Position numbers and translations under genes: made by a program. From contig NZ_CP033972.1 in NCBI RefSeq assembly GCF_003855095.1, positions 5,394,001 through 5,458,000 of the forward strand: a stretch of DNA of 64,000 nt, written 5' to 3'. How positions within the stretch are numbered: position 1 is the first letter of the stretch; every line of letters begins with the position of its first letter. The notes beneath the pieces were generated by a model. That model was not told the DNA's origin and did not search any database. It saw only the letters and a list, made by a program, of their open reading frames with translations. Of this stretch, positions 35,001 to 50,000 are shown piece by piece. The DNA is from Gordonia insulae. Lineage in GTDB: Bacteria > Actinomycetota > Actinomycetes > Mycobacteriales > Mycobacteriaceae.

Positions 35001-38000
35001 GTATCGCACGGGTGATCTGGTGCGGTGGAACACCTCGGGTGAGGTGGAGTATCTGGGGCGTACCGATTTCCAGGTGAAGTTGCGTGGTCAGCGGATCGAG
35101 TTGGGTGAGATCGAGTCGGTGATCGCGGCTGCCCCGGGAGTGGTGCACACCGCGTGTACCGTCGTCGAGACACCCACCGGCGGACAGCAACTCGTCGCCT
35201 ACGTGTCGCCGGCGTCGGTCGACCTCGACGTCGTGCGTGCGACGGTGGCCGAGGCATTGCCGGAGTACATGCGGCCGTCGGTGTGGATGCTGCTCGACGA
35301 CATCGCGCTCAACAGTGCGGGCAAACTCGATCGGCGGGCGCTGCCCGCACCTGTTTTCGAGGCCGGTGAGTTCGTCGCTCCGCAGACCGCGGCGGAGGAG
35401 TCCGTGGCCGCGGTGTTCGCCGACGTGCTGGGACTCGATCGGGTCGGCGTGACCGAGTCGTTCTTCGACATGGGCGGCAACTCGTTGTCGGCGATGCGGG
35501 TGGCGGCGCGCGTCGCCGACGTCTTCGGGGTCGACGTGTCCGTGCGTGATCTCTTCGGTGCGCCGACGGTCCGGGCGCTGGCGGACGTGGTGGCAGCCGG
35601 GGACGCCGGCCTGGCGCCGCTGGTGGCCATCGATCCGCGCCCGGCACCGATTCCGTTGTCGTTCGCGCAGACCCGGATGTGGTTCATCAACCGGTTCGAT
35701 CCGGCGAACACCACCTACAACATCCCGGCGTTGCTGCGCATGTCCGGCGCGCTCGACGTCGATGCGCTGCGGGCGGCGGTGGTCGATCTCGTGGTGCGCC
35801 ACGAGGTCCTGCGCACGACGTTCCCGTCCATCGACGGTGTACCGATCCAGGAGATCGGTCGCATCGACGCCGTCGCGAGCGGAATCGACTGGGCGGTCGT
35901 GGATTCCCGCGCCGCGCTGGATGCAGCCATGGCGACCGGCTTCGACGTGACCGCCGAATGGCCGTTGCGGGTCCGGCTGTGGTCGGTCGATCGCGACGAA
36001 CACGTCCTGGCGGTGGTGGCCCACCACATCGCGTCCGACGGCGAATCCATGTTGCCGCTGGTGACCGACCTGGTGTCGGCCTACGTGGCCCGCGCGGGCG
36101 GAGCGTCGCCGGACTTCGCGCCGCTCCCGGTGCAATTCGCCGACTACGCGCTCTGGCAGCACGACGTCCTCGGCTCGCCCGACGACCCGTCGTCGGTGGT
36201 GGGCCGGCAGCTGTCGTACTGGACCGGACAACTCGCCGGTGTGCCCGACGTGCTCGAACTACCGGTCGATCGCGAACGGCCGTCGGTGGCGACCCATCGT
36301 GGTGCCCGCACAGGATTCGTGATCCCGGCGTCGGTCGGCGAACAGATTGCGGCGGTGGCACGAGAACGCGGCGTGACCCCGTTCATGGTCGTGCACGCCG
36401 CTCTGGCGGTGCTGCTGGCCCGCTTGTCGGCGACGCCGGACATCGCGATCGCGACCCCGATCGCCGGCCGCGGACAGGCCGCCCTGGATGGCCTGATCGG
36501 CATGTTCGTCAACACCCTGGTGTTGCGCACCGAGGTCGATCCGGCCGAGGGATTCGCTGATCTGCTGGACCGGGTCCGCGTCACCGACCTCGACGCCTTC
36601 GCCTACGGCGATGTCCCGTTCGAGACGGTCGTCGAAGCCGTGAATCCGGTGCGTTCGGAAGCGTTCGCGCCGCTGGCACAGGTCATGTTGTCCTTCGATC
36701 CGGCAGCGTCCGCGGAGCGAGCTGAGGTGGCGCTCGACGGTCTCGACGTGACGTCCATCGAACCACCGGTGGTCTCGGCGCAACTGGACCTGTCGGTCAC
36801 GGTGAGCTCGGCTGTCGCGGGCGGGGACTGGGTGTGCTCGATGGTCTACGCGACGGATCTGTTCGACGAGTCGACCGTGCACACCCTCGCCGACCGGTTC
36901 GTCACGGTGCTGTCGGAGCTCACCGCACGGCCGCTGACCGCCGTCGGTGACGTGTCCGTGGTGTCGTCGGACGAGACCGAGACACTCGTCGGGTGGTCGT
37001 CCGGTGAGATCGTCGCCATCCCCGACCATTCCGTCGCCGAGGCGATCGCCGGGCAGATGGCCCGAACGCCCGACAGTCGTGCGGTGGTGTTCGAGGGCCG
37101 CGACGTCTCCTACCGCGAACTCGGTGCACGGGTGGGCGTGTTGGCACGACACCTCATCGGGATGGGCGTCGGCCCCGGTGTGGCCGTCGGCGTGTCGATC
37201 GACCGTTCGGTGGAACTGCTGGTGGCCGTGCACGCGGTGGTGAACGCGGGAGCCCAGTACGTGCCGATGGATCCGTCGACCCCGGCCGACCGGGTTCGGT
37301 ACATGGTCGACACCGCGGGCGTCGACGTGATCCTCGTCGGATCGGATGCGATCTCTGGATCAGTTGCAGCACTGAATGATTCGGTCACAGTGGTGGAGGT
37401 CGACGCCACGGCCGACGTGGACATGTCGGTGACACCGGTGACAGACGCGGATCGGTTGGCGCCGTTGCGGTCCGACGACGCGCTCTACACGCTGTTCACG
37501 TCGGGGTCGACCGGACGTCCCAAGGGTGTGACCGTGTCGCATGCCGCGGCCATGAGTCGACTCACCTGGTGCATCACCGCATTCGGGTGGGACGGGAATG
37601 CCCGTGTGGTCCTGAAGACGCCGGTGACCTTCGACGTGTCGGTGCCGGAGTTGTTCGCGCCGTTGATGTCCGGCGCGGCGATGATCGTGGCGCGGCCCGG
37701 TGGTCATGCGGATCCGGCCTACATCGCGGAGTTGATCTCGTCGACGCGGGCGACGTCGGTGCATTTCGTGCCGTCGATGCTGTCGGTGTTCCTCGATGTG
37801 GTCCCGGCCGAGCAGATCCGGGCACTCGGCTCACTGCGATGGTTGCTCGCCTCCGGCGAGGCGTTGCCGCCGGCGACCGTCGTGCGCGCCCACGAACTCC
37901 TGCCGGATGTGTCCATCTTCAACCTCTACGGCCCGACGGAGGCCACCGTCGACGTGACCTACGTCGACGTGACCGAGGCGGATCGGTCGGTACCGATCGG

Positions 38001-41000
38001 CGTGCCGACGTGGAACACCACCACGTATGTGTTGGATGCGCGGTTGGCGTTGGTGCCGCCGGGTGTGCCGGGTGAGTTGTATCTGGGTGGTGTGCAGGTG
38101 GCCCGCGGGTATGCGTCGCGTCCGGGGTTGACCGCGGAGCGGTTTGTGGCGGATCCGTTCGGTGGGCCGGGTGCGCGGTTGTATCGCACGGGTGATCTGG
38201 TGCGGTGGAACACCTCGGGTGAGGTGGAGTATCTGGGGCGTACCGATTTCCAGGTGAAGTTGCGTGGTCAGCGGATCGAGTTGGGTGAGATCGAGTCGGT
38301 GATCGCGGCCGCCCCCGGAGTGGTGCACGCGGCGTGCGCGGTCGCCGACGCCCCCACGGGCGGACAACATCTGGTGGCCTACGTGACGCCGGCGTCGGTG
38401 GACGCCGATGTGGTCAAGTCCGTGGTGGCCGACGCGTTGCCCGAGTACATGCGACCGTCGGTGTGGATGCTGCTCGACGACATCGCGCTGAGCAGTTCGG
38501 GCAAGCTCGACCGTCGGGCGCTGCCCGCACCTGTTTTCGAGGCAGGCGAATACGTCGCGCCGGAGACCGACGCGGAAGCGTCGGTCGCGGCGGTGTTCGC
38601 CGACGTGCTGGGACTCGATCGGGTCGGCGTGACCGAGTCGTTCTTCGACATGGGCGGCAACTCGCTGTCGGCGATGCGTGTCGCGGCCCGGGTGTCGCAG
38701 ACGCGCGGCGTCGACGTCTCGGTGCGCGACCTGTTCGACGCGCCCACCGTCCGCGAACTCGCCGCGGCCCTCGAGGGCCGCGGCCAGAGCCTGCCCGGCC
38801 TGGTGCCGGCGCCGCGGCCCGACCGCGTGCCGCTGTCGACGGCACAGGCACGGATGTGGTTCATCAACCGGTTCGATCCGACATCCGCGGCGTACAACAT
38901 CCCGTTGGCGCTGCGCCTGCGCGGCGATCTCGATGTCGACGCACTCGCGGCCGCGCTCGGTGATGTCCTGGAGCGGCACGAGGTGTTGCGCACCGTGTAT
39001 GTGCTCGACGCGGACGGACCGCGTCAGCAGATCATCGATCCGGCGACCGCGCGGGCACGGCTGGACTGGTCCGCCACCGACGACTCAGCCGAGTTGATCC
39101 GTTCGGCCACAAGTGGATTCGATGTGTCGACCGATCTGCCGATCCGGGGACGGATCCGCCGGTCCGGCGCGGATGAGCACGACGTGGCGGTGACGGTCCA
39201 CCACATCGCCTTCGACGGTGGGTCGATGGCGGTGTTCGTGGGCGACTTGCTCGCCGCCTATCTCCGGCGCGTGGACGCCACCGTCCCCGCGCCCGAGCCG
39301 CTTGCGGTGCAGTACGCCGACTTCGCGGTGTGGCAGCGGGCGACGCTGGGCAGCGTGGATGACCCGTCGACCCCCATCGGTCGGCAGATGGGCTACTGGC
39401 GCTCGCATCTGGCGGCGCTGCCGCAGGTGACCGACCTGCCGATGGACCGGCCGCGGCCGGCGGTCCGCACCACCGAGGCCGGCGTCGTCACGATGATCGT
39501 CGACGACGCACTGGCGGGGCGCCTGTCGGACTTCGCCCGCGAGCACGGGGTGACGGCGTTCATGGCGGCGCATGCGGCGCTGGCCATCACCGTGGCACGG
39601 CTGGCGGCCACCGACGACGTGGTCATCGGTGCCCCGATCTCTGGTCGCACGGACGCGGCACTCGCCGATCTCGTCGGCATGTTCGTGAACACGCTGGTGT
39701 TGCGGACCCGGGTGGACCCGGACCAGTCGGTGGCCGACATCGTGTCGGCGGTGCGCGCCGCCGACCTCGACGCGTTCGCACATGCGGACGTGCAGTTCGA
39801 GGATCTGATCGAGGAGTTGGCGCCGACGCGGTCGACCGCGTTCGAACCGCTCGTGCAGATCGCCTTCACACACGTCGACGACGAGCCGGGTGCGACCGCG
39901 CTGGAGACCGCCGGGGTGATCGCCGAGCCGATCGAGCTGCCCGACCAGGTCGCCAAGTTCGACCTGGCGGTCAGTGTGGCCGCGCGCACGCCCACCTCGT
40001 CGATGACCGCCGAATTCGTCTATGCGCGAGCGCTGTTCGACGAGTCGACCGTGCATCGCCTGGCGGAGACCTGGATGCGGGTCGTCGAGACGATGGTGAC
40101 CGATCCGTCCACCACGGTCGGTGACATCGTCGTGCTGGCGCCCGAGGAGGCCGCCTCGCTGACGCCGGTCAGTGGGGGACCGGGAGTGCGGGCGCGACTG
40201 CTGCCGCAGATGTTCGCCGACGTGGTCGCCGCGCACCCCGACGGGGTCGCCGTGACCGACGGGTTCGGCGCGTCACTGACCTACACCGAACTCGATCGAC
40301 GGTCGAATCGCCTCGCGCGGTGGCTGATCTCGCAGGGCATCGGTGTGGAGTCGCTGGTGGCGTTGGCCGTCGGCCGGTCGGTGCACCTGCTCACCGCCAT
40401 CTGGGCCGTCGCCAAGACCGGGGCGGGTTACCTGCCGATCGATCCGGACTATCCGGCCGAACGCATCGCACACATGCTGTCCGACTCCGGGGTCCGGGTC
40501 GGTCTCGTCGGGCCACACGCGTCGCCCGAGGGCACCGCCGTCGACTGGACGTCGATCGACGATGACGGGTTCCGCAGTGGCATCGACCGATTCGACGATG
40601 CGGCACTGAAGCCGGGCGAGACGATCGGCACGCCCCACCCGGATGCGGTCGCCTACGTCATCTACACCTCCGGGTCGACGGGTGTCCCGAAGGGCGTGCA
40701 GGTGACGGCGCGCGCGCTGGACAACTTCGCGCAGACCGAGGTGGCCCGCCTCGCGGTGGACGCGCATTCGCGGGTGCTCGGCTTCGCGTCCCTCAGCTTC
40801 GACGCCTCCGTCCTGGAGTGGTTGATGGCGACGGCGTCGGGCGCGACCCTGGTCTACCGACCGGACGGTGCGCTGGGTGGCGATCCGTTGGCCGACTACC
40901 TGCGGACACAACGGATCACGCATGCGTTCCTGACGCCGACGGTGCTCGCGACGTTGGAGCCCGGCTCGCTGCCGGATCTGCGTGCGCTCGCCGCCGGTGG

Positions 41001-44000
41001 TGAGGCCGTGCCGCAGGCGCTCGTGGAGCGCTGGGGCACACGGCTCCCGTTCTACGATTTCTACGGACCCACCGAGACTTCGATCGTCGTGACCATGAGT
41101 CAGCCGAAGCGGCCGGACGGACCGTCGGCGTTGGGTGGCCCGATCCCCGGTGTCGGCCTCCTGGTGCTGGATTCGCGGATGCGGGTGGTGCCCGTGGGCG
41201 TACCGGGCGAACTGTACGTGATGGGTGACGTACTGGCCCGTGGTTATGTCGGGCGTGCCGCCCTCACCGCCGAGCGGTTCGTGGCGAACCCCTTCGGGAC
41301 CGCAGGCGATCTGATGTACCGCACCGGCGACGTGGTCCGCTGGCGCCGCGACGACTCCGGCGACTTGCTCGTGGAGTACGTCGGACGCAGCGACGACCAG
41401 GTGAAGCTGCGTGGACTGCGCATCGAGCTGGGCGAGATCGAGGCGGTCCTGGCCGCGCACCCACAGGTGGAGTCGGCGGTCGTCGTCGGGGTGGGCGGCT
41501 CGGTGGCCACCGCGCTGGCCGGGTACGTGGTGCTGCGCGAGGCCGTCGAGATCGCCGAACTACGCGCCTTCGTGGCCGAGCGCCTACCGACGCACATGGT
41601 TCCGGCGAGCATCGCCGTGCTCGATGCGCTGCCGCTGACCCCGGTCGGCAAGCTGGACAAACGGGCACTGCCGGAGCCGGCGATCGATGTCGCGCACGAG
41701 TTCGTGCCGGCGGCGACGGCCGACGAGGAGTCCGTGGCCGACGTGTTCGCCGATGTCCTGGGCGTCGAGCGGGTCAGCGCGGTGGAGAACTTCTTCGACG
41801 TCGGCGGCAACTCCCTGTCGGCGACCCGCGTCGCCGCCCGAGTGGCCGATCTGTTCGGTGTCGACCTGACCGTGCGTGACGTGTTCGTATCGCCCTCGGT
41901 GCGTGAGTTGGCCGCGCTCGCGGCCGGCCGCGGGGCCGGACTGCCGCCGGTGGTGGCCGTCCCCGTGCGTCCGGACCGGATTCCGGTGTCGTTCGCCCAG
42001 GCGCGGATGTGGTTCATCAACCAGTTCGACCCTTCGTCGTCGACCTACAACGTCCCGGTGTTGCTGCGCCTGGCCGGCGATCTCGACGTCGACGCCCTGC
42101 GCGCGGCGCTGGTCGACGTGGTGGTGCGGCACGAGGTCCTGCGCACCAGGTTCCCGGCGGTCGATGCCGTCCCGATCCAGGTGATCGATCCGGCGGATGC
42201 TGTTGCCGAACAGCTTGATTGGGACGTGGTGTCCTCCGGCGCCGAGCTCGAGGCGGCGGTGTCGGAAGGCTTCGATGTCACCGTGCAGTGGCCGCTGCGG
42301 GCCCGTCTGTGGCCCGTCGCCGATGGCGAGTTCGTCATCGCGTTGGTCGCCCATCACATCGCCGCCGACGGAGAGTCGATGGGGCCGCTGGTGGCCGACG
42401 TGGTCGCGGCGTATGCGGCGCGGGTTGCGGGCAACGCTCCTGAGTTCGCGCCGATGGCGGTGCAATTCGCCGACTTCGCGATCTGGCAGCACGAGGTCCT
42501 CGGATCGGGAGACGATCCGACGTCCGTGGTGGGACAACAGTTGTCGTACTGGGCCACACAGCTGGCAGGCGTGCCGGACGTACTGGAGTTGCCGACCGAC
42601 CGGCCGCGCCCGGTCGTCGCATCCCAGCGCGGCGACGAGGTCCGGTTCGAGGTCCCCGCCGATCTGGCGGAGCGGATCGGGTCGGTCGCGCGCGAGCACG
42701 GCGTCACGCCGTTCATGGTGGTGCATGCGGCCTTGGCGGTGTTGCTGGCGCGCCTGTCCGCCACCGACGACGTCACCGTCGGCACCCCGATCGCGGGCCG
42801 CGGCCAGCGATCGCTGGACGCGTTGGTCGGCATGTTCGTCAACACACTGGTACTCCGGTCGGCGGTGCACGCCCGGATGACCTTCGCCGAGTTGCTCGAT
42901 CAGGTCCGCGTCGCCGATCTCGATGCGTTCGCCCACGCCGATGTGCCGTTCGAGACGGTCGTGGAGCGGCTCGACCCGGTGCGTTCGGAGGCGTTCGCGC
43001 CCTTGACCCAGGTCCTGTTGACCTTCCACCAGACCACGCTGCCGGAGTTCTCCGCGGCAGAGGGTTCGTCGACGGTCGGCCCGACCAGCGTCGCCGGCAT
43101 CGCGATCTCACCGGTCGACCTCCCCGAGACCCCGGCCAAGGTCGACCTGACCTTCGGCATCGCCGCGGGCGCCGACGATCAGGCGTGGCCGGCCCAGATC
43201 ATCTATGCGACAGACCTCTTCGATCCCTCGACCGTCGACGCGATGGCGCAGCGCTTCCTGCGTGTCCTCGCCGGATGCGTGGGATCGGTCTCGACGCCGG
43301 TGGGAGACGTCGACCTCACGTCGACGGACGAACGGAACGTGCTGGCCGCGTTGCCGGCGCCGGTGGTCGACACCGTCAACGCCGAACGGAGTCTGGTCGA
43401 TCTGTTCCGGTCGACCGTCGCACGGCATCACGATCTGTCCGCGGTAACCGCGGACGGGATCACCCTGACCTACGCGGAGTTGGACGGGGCATCGGATGCC
43501 GTGGCCGCGGCGCTCGCCGGCCGTGGCGTCCGGGTCGGCGACCTCGTCGGCGTCGCGACCGCCCGCTCGGTCGACCTCGCCGTGGCGATCCTCGGTGTGC
43601 TGAAGGCCGGCGCCGGATATCTGCCGCTGGACACCACCAACCCGGCGGAACGCCTGGCGTTCATCGTCTCCGATGCCGCCGTCGAGGTCGTCGTCACCGA
43701 CGCGGCCACCGCCGGACACGAGCTGTTCGCCGGCCTGCCCGCGGGCGTCGTCCCGGTGGACATCGCCGACCTGGTGTCCGAGGGTGCCGACACCCACGAA
43801 GCCGCGGTGGTCGTGTCACCCGCGTCGCGCGCATACGTGATCTACACGTCCGGCTCGACGGGTCTGCCCAAGGGCGTGGAGATCACCCACCGCGACGTCA
43901 TCACGTTGATGGACACGGCGGCAACGGACTTCGACTTCCGGCCCGATGACGTGTGGACGATGTTCCACTCCTATGCGTTCGACTTCTCCGTCTGGGAGCT

Positions 44001-47000
44001 GTGGGGCCCGTTCCTGTCCGGTGCGCGACTGGTGATCGTCGATCGCCTGCTCGCCCGTGACCCGGATGCGTTCGTCGAGCTGCTCGCCGACGAAGGTGTC
44101 ACGGTGCTGAACCAGACGCCCTCGGCGTTCTACCAGCTGATCGACGCCCGCCGCCGCAACCGGGTCGATCTGCCGTTGCGCTACATCGTCTTCGGTGGTG
44201 AGGCGCTCAGCTTCGATCAGGTCCGCCGATGGTTCGACGATCACCCGGGTGCAGCGCCGCAACTGGTGAACATGTACGGCATCACCGAGACCACGGTCCA
44301 CGTCAGCTTCCGCCCGCTCGACCGTGACCTCGTGGCGGCCGGGGACGCCTCACTCATCGGCCGTCCGCTGCGATCGTTGGCGATCCACATCCTCGACGAG
44401 CGCCTGCATCCCGTCCCGCCGGGCGTGGTCGGCGAGATGTACGTCACCGGTGGACAATTGGCGCGGGGATATCTGGGTCGCGCGGCGCTGTCGTCGACCA
44501 GGTTCGTCGCGAACCCGTTCGACCGGGGCGAGCGTATGTATCGCACGGGTGACCTCGCGCGCCGCGTCGGCGACGACATCGAGTACCTCGGACGTGGTGA
44601 CGCGCAGGTGCAGCTGCGCGGCTTCCGGATCGAGTACGGGGAGATCGAGGCGGCCCTGCTCGGGGTGCCCGGGGTCAGTGCGGCGGCCGCGAGCGTCGTC
44701 GAACTGCCGGGCCGTGGCGAGCAGTTGATCGGGTACATCGTCACCGATCCGGGTACGGTGGTCGACGCGCAGGATGCGCGGGACACCGCCGCCCGTGCGG
44801 TGCCCGGCTACATGGTGCCGAGCGTGATCGTCCCCATCGATACGCTCCCGTTGACCCCGAACGGCAAACTCGACCGTAAGGCATTGCCGCAACCGGTGAT
44901 TGACAACACCGGCGACGACTACGTCGCACCGGAATCCTCGGTGGAGGAGACGCTGGCACGTGTTGTCGCGGGTGTACTCGGCGTGGATCGGGTCAGTGTG
45001 GTCGAGTCGTTCTTCGCGCTCGGCGGCGACTCCATCCTGGCGATCCAGTTGTCGTCGGCGGCGCGCGCCGCCGGCCTGGTGGTGTCGCCGCGTGATGTGT
45101 TCGAACACAAGTCGGTTCGTGAGTTGGGCCGCGCGGTCGCGGCCGGCGGTGCCGGTCCGGAACTGCTGACCGAGCCGGCCGGTGGCGCCTCGGGCCAGAC
45201 GGTGATCTCGCCGGTGGCGTCGTGGATGCTCGAACTGTCCGACACCGCAGCGGATTTCGCGGACTTCTCCCAGTCGATGGTGCTGGTGGCACCCGACCGA
45301 CCCGACGTCGCCGGGCTGGACACCGTGGTGCGTGCCGTGGTGGATGCACACCCGATGTTGTCGGCGAGACTGAGTTCGGTCTCCGGCGAGTGGGTGTACA
45401 CCGCCGGTGCGGGCCGCGGACCCGTGGTCGGCGAGGCGCACACCGCCGCGAGCACGGACTCTCCGGAGTTCGACGAGGCCGTGCACGCGGCCCACGCCGA
45501 TGCCCTGGCCGCATTGGATCCCGATGCCGGCGTGCTGGTCTCGGCGGTGCTCGTGTCGGGGGCCGACGGAGCCCGCGTGGTGCTGGCGGTACATCATCTC
45601 GCCGTCGACGCGGTGTCGTGGCCCATCCTGGTCGAGGACCTGGTCACCGTGTGGGGTCAGCTGCAGGCCGGCCACGAGCCGGCGGTGCGACGGGAGGTCA
45701 CCTCCGCACGTGCCTGGCATGCCGCCATGGCCGCGCAGGCGACCGGCCGGAGCGGTGAGGTGGACTACTGGCTGACCCGGGTCGGCCGGGCGCCGACCGA
45801 CTTCGGTGTGCCCTTCGACCGCGACCGGGATCGTTTCGCGGCCACGGGTTCCGTGCGGGTACAGGTGAGCACCGAGGTGACCGAGGCGCTGTTGGCCGCG
45901 GTGCCCGAGGCGTTCTCCGGCCACGTCAACGACGCGCTGGTCGCCGGTCTCGCACGGGCCGTGCGGTCCTGGCAGCGGGCCCACGGCATCGACGACGATG
46001 CGGCCGTCTCGGTGCTGGTGGAGGGACACGGCCGGTACGAGGAGATACTGGCGGCGGGTCCGGAGCCGCGGTCGGCCGACCTGTCCCGCACCGTCGGCTG
46101 GTTCACCACCATCGCCCCGATGGTCATCGATCCGTCCGACGATCCGGTACACGCGGTGAAGGCGGCCAAGGAGGAACGACTCGGGCAGCCGGACCGTGGC
46201 GTCGGGTTCGGCGAGTTGCGTTTCGGCGGCGACGAGCGACTCTCGGGAACGTCGTTGCCGTCGATCGGATTCAACTTCTTCGGCGCGGGTACCCGCGCCG
46301 GTCGCGACGCGGTCACGGTGCCGTTCATGGCCGACGCCGATGCGCCGTCGCTGCCCGCGACGGTGTCGGGTCGCATGGTCGCGATGAACGTGCTGACGGT
46401 CAACGTGGGCACGGCCGCCACCGAGCTCGGCCGCCGGCTGACGGCGGACTTCCTGTTCGCACAGGGCATCCTGTCGCCCGAGGACGCCCACGACCTCGCC
46501 GCCCGGTGGGACCGGGAGCTCACCGCGATCGTCGAGCAGGTGGCCGACGTCGTCGATCCCGGCCTGTCGCCGTCGGATGTCCCGGGAACCGGTGTCTCGC
46601 AGGCGGACCTGGACCGGCTGGCCGAACAGTATCCGGGCGCCGACGTCTGGCCGCTGTCGCCGCTGCAGAAGGGGCTGCACTTCGAATCGGAACTCGCCGG
46701 CACCGTCGACACCGGAGCCGTCGACGTCTATGTCGTGCAGTCGGTGCTCGAACTCGGTGGCGACATCGACGGCGGACGTCTGCGCACCGCGGCCGAAGCA
46801 CTGTTCGCCCACCACCGCGCATTGCGGTCCGGCTTCGTCCGCACCCCGAGCGGTGCCGTGGTGACCGTGGTGCCGGCGTCGGTCGACGTGCCGTGGCACG
46901 ACATCGATCTCGATGACACCGGCTTCGGGGAGTCCATCGCCGCCGAGGTGCGTCGGATCGCCGACGCCGAACGGTCCCAGTCGTTCGACCTGGCCGCTCC

Positions 47001-50000
47001 GCCGCTGATGCGCTTCGCCCTGGTGCGCCACGGCGGCACCGCGCACCTGGTGGTCACCAACCATCACATCCTCATCGACGGCTGGTCGGGTCCGCTGGTG
47101 TTGGCCGATCTGCTGGCGCTGTACGCATCGGGCACCACCTACACCGGCCAGATCGGCGGCGGTCGAGGCGATTTCGCGGACTACGTCAAGCGCGTCGCGA
47201 CGGCGGACGACGAGGCCGGTCGAGAGGCGTGGCGCGCGGTGCTGGCGCCCGTCGAGGGTCCGACCCTGGTGGCGCCGGGCGTCGAGGCGACCGTCGACTC
47301 GTTGCCGCGCGATCGGTCGGTGATCCTCGACGCCGAACTGACCGCCGGGATCGATGCGGTGGCGCGCGCCGAGGGCGCGACGGTGGCGACGGTGCTGCAG
47401 TTCGCGTGGGCGGTCCTGCTGTCCCGGTTGACCGGGAACCGGGTGGTGTCCTTTGCCGAGACGGTGTCGGGTCGCCCGGCCGATCTCGACGGCGTCGAGG
47501 CGATGGTGGGTCTGTTCATCAACACCCTGCCGGCCGTGGTCGATGTGGACCCGTCGGCGAGGATCTCGGAGGTGCTGGCGCGATTGCAGGCGGCGAAGGT
47601 GTCGGTGCTCGATCACCAGCACCTGGGTCTGCCGGAGCTGACCGGGCTCGTCCACGGCGGCGCGTTGTTCGACACGCTGACCGTGCACGAGTCGTATCCG
47701 GTGGACACCGATTCGCTGTCCACCACCGACGCCTCGCTCACCGGTGGTCTGGAGATCCGGGACTTCGAGGGCTCCGACGCCACGCACTACCCGCTGAACA
47801 TGTCGACCGCTCCCGTTGTCGGAGAACGACTCTCGCTGACCCTGAAGTATCTGCCGGATGCGTTCGACGACGGGCAGATCGATGTCTTCATCGCGGCGTT
47901 GACGCAGATCCTGCGGACGGTCGCGGCGCGACCGGACACCCGGACCGCGGACATCGTGCTCGTCGGCGACGCCGACGTCGCGGACCTGACGCCGGTGTCC
48001 GGTGGCGTGGGTTCCGCGCCCCGGATGCTGGGGGAGCTGTTCGCCGAGGCCGTCGACCGGCATCCGGACCGGATCGCGGTGATCGACGGTCACGGTTCGT
48101 CGCTGACCTACGCGGAACTCGATGTCAGATCCAATCGCCTCGCGCGGTGGCTGATCTCCCGTGAAATCGGGGTGGAGTCGCTGGTGGCGCTGGCCATCGG
48201 CCGATCGGCGGAGCTGCTCACCGCGATCTGGGCGGTGACCAAGACCGGCGCAGGCTATGTCCCGATCGATCCCGACTACCCGCCGGAGCGGGTCGCGACC
48301 ATGGTCGAGGACTCGGGTGCCGTCCTCGGCCTGACCGCCGGCACCGGCGATCTGCCCGATCAGGGATTCGACTGGGTGCGCCTCGACGACACGATGGCGG
48401 TGGAGATCGCGGCGCTCGCCGACGACGCGCTGCGGCCGAACGAGCCGCTGGGTCGGGTACGCCCGGAGAACGTCGCGTACGTGATCTACACCTCGGGTTC
48501 CACCGGGCGGCCCAAGGGCGTCTCGGTCACCCACGCCGGACTGTTCAACTTCGCCGCACAGGAGTCGAGCGGACTCGGTGTCGCCGACGGGCCGGTGGTG
48601 CTGGGATTCGCATCGCCGAGCTTCGACGCCTCGGTGCTCGAATACCTGCTGGCCACGGTCAACGGGGGCACGCTCGCCTATCGTCCGAAGGACGCCGTCG
48701 GCGGTCCGGCGCTGCAGGAGTTCATGCAGACCCACCGCGTGACGCACACCTTCCTCACACCGACCGTCCTCTCGACCATCGAGCCCGGCGCACTGCCGGA
48801 CCTCGTCGCGTTGATGGCCGGCGGCGAGGCCGTGCCGCCGTCGTTGGTCGAGACGTGGTCCCCGCATGTCCGAATCCACAACCTGTACGGACCCACCGAG
48901 ACCACCATCGGCATCACACTGAGCACCGCGATGACTGCCGGACGGCCGGTCCGGCTGGGCGGGCCGCTGGCCGGCGTCGAGTTGCTGGTTCTCGACGGCC
49001 GACTGCATCCGGTGCCGGTGGGCGTGCCCGGCGAGCTGTTCGCGGTCGGTCGCGCGCTGTCCCGCGGCTACCTGGACCGGCCGGCGCTGTCGGCCGAGCG
49101 GTTCGTCGCGAACCCGTTCGCCACCGACGGTTCCCGGATGTATCGCACGGGCGACGTCGTCCGGTGGCGGGCCGACCCCGACGGCGGGCTCGTCCTGGAG
49201 TACGCGGGCCGCTCCGACGACCAGGTGAAGCTGCGTGGCCTGCGCATCGAGCTCGGTGAGATCGAGGCCGTGCTGGCATCGCACCCGGCGGTCGAGTCGG
49301 CGGTCGTGGTCGGTGTCGGTGGATCGGTCGCGACGGCGCTCGCCGGATACGTGGTCGCCGACCCGTCGGTCGACGTCGCGACACTGCGCGAGTTCCTCGC
49401 CGCACGTCTGCCGTCGCACATGGTGCCGGCGAGCATCGCCCTGCTCGATGCGCTGCCGCTCACGCCGGTCGGCAAACTCGACAAACGTGCTCTGCCGGAG
49501 CCGGAGATCGTCTCGGATGTGGGGGAGTACATCGAGCCCGCGACCGAGCAGGAGGCGGCGGTGGCGGCCGCGTTCGCCGAGGTGCTCGGGGTCGACCGGG
49601 TCGGTGCGACGCACAGCTTCTTCGACCTGGGCGGTAACTCGCTGTCCGCGACGAGGGTGCTCGCCGAGCTGCGCGCACGGGGACACGAACTCGAGCTCGC
49701 CTGGCTGTTCAACGACCCGACCCCGCGCGGACTCTCAGCCCGCCTGGGCGGCGCCGGTTCGGCGGCCGGGGACGTGATCATCACGCTGAACGGCCAGGGC
49801 AGCAGACCGCCGCTGTTCTGCATCCATCCGGCCGGTGGTCTGGCCTGGTTCTACGGCGGCTTCGTGCCCTATCTCATCGATCGTCCCGTCTACGGGCTGC
49901 AGGATCCGCATGCCGTCTCCGGAGAGCCGAGCGCCTCGTCGGTGGAGGAGATGGCCGACCGCTACCTCGAGGAGATCCGGCGGATCTCCCCGCGGGGGCC

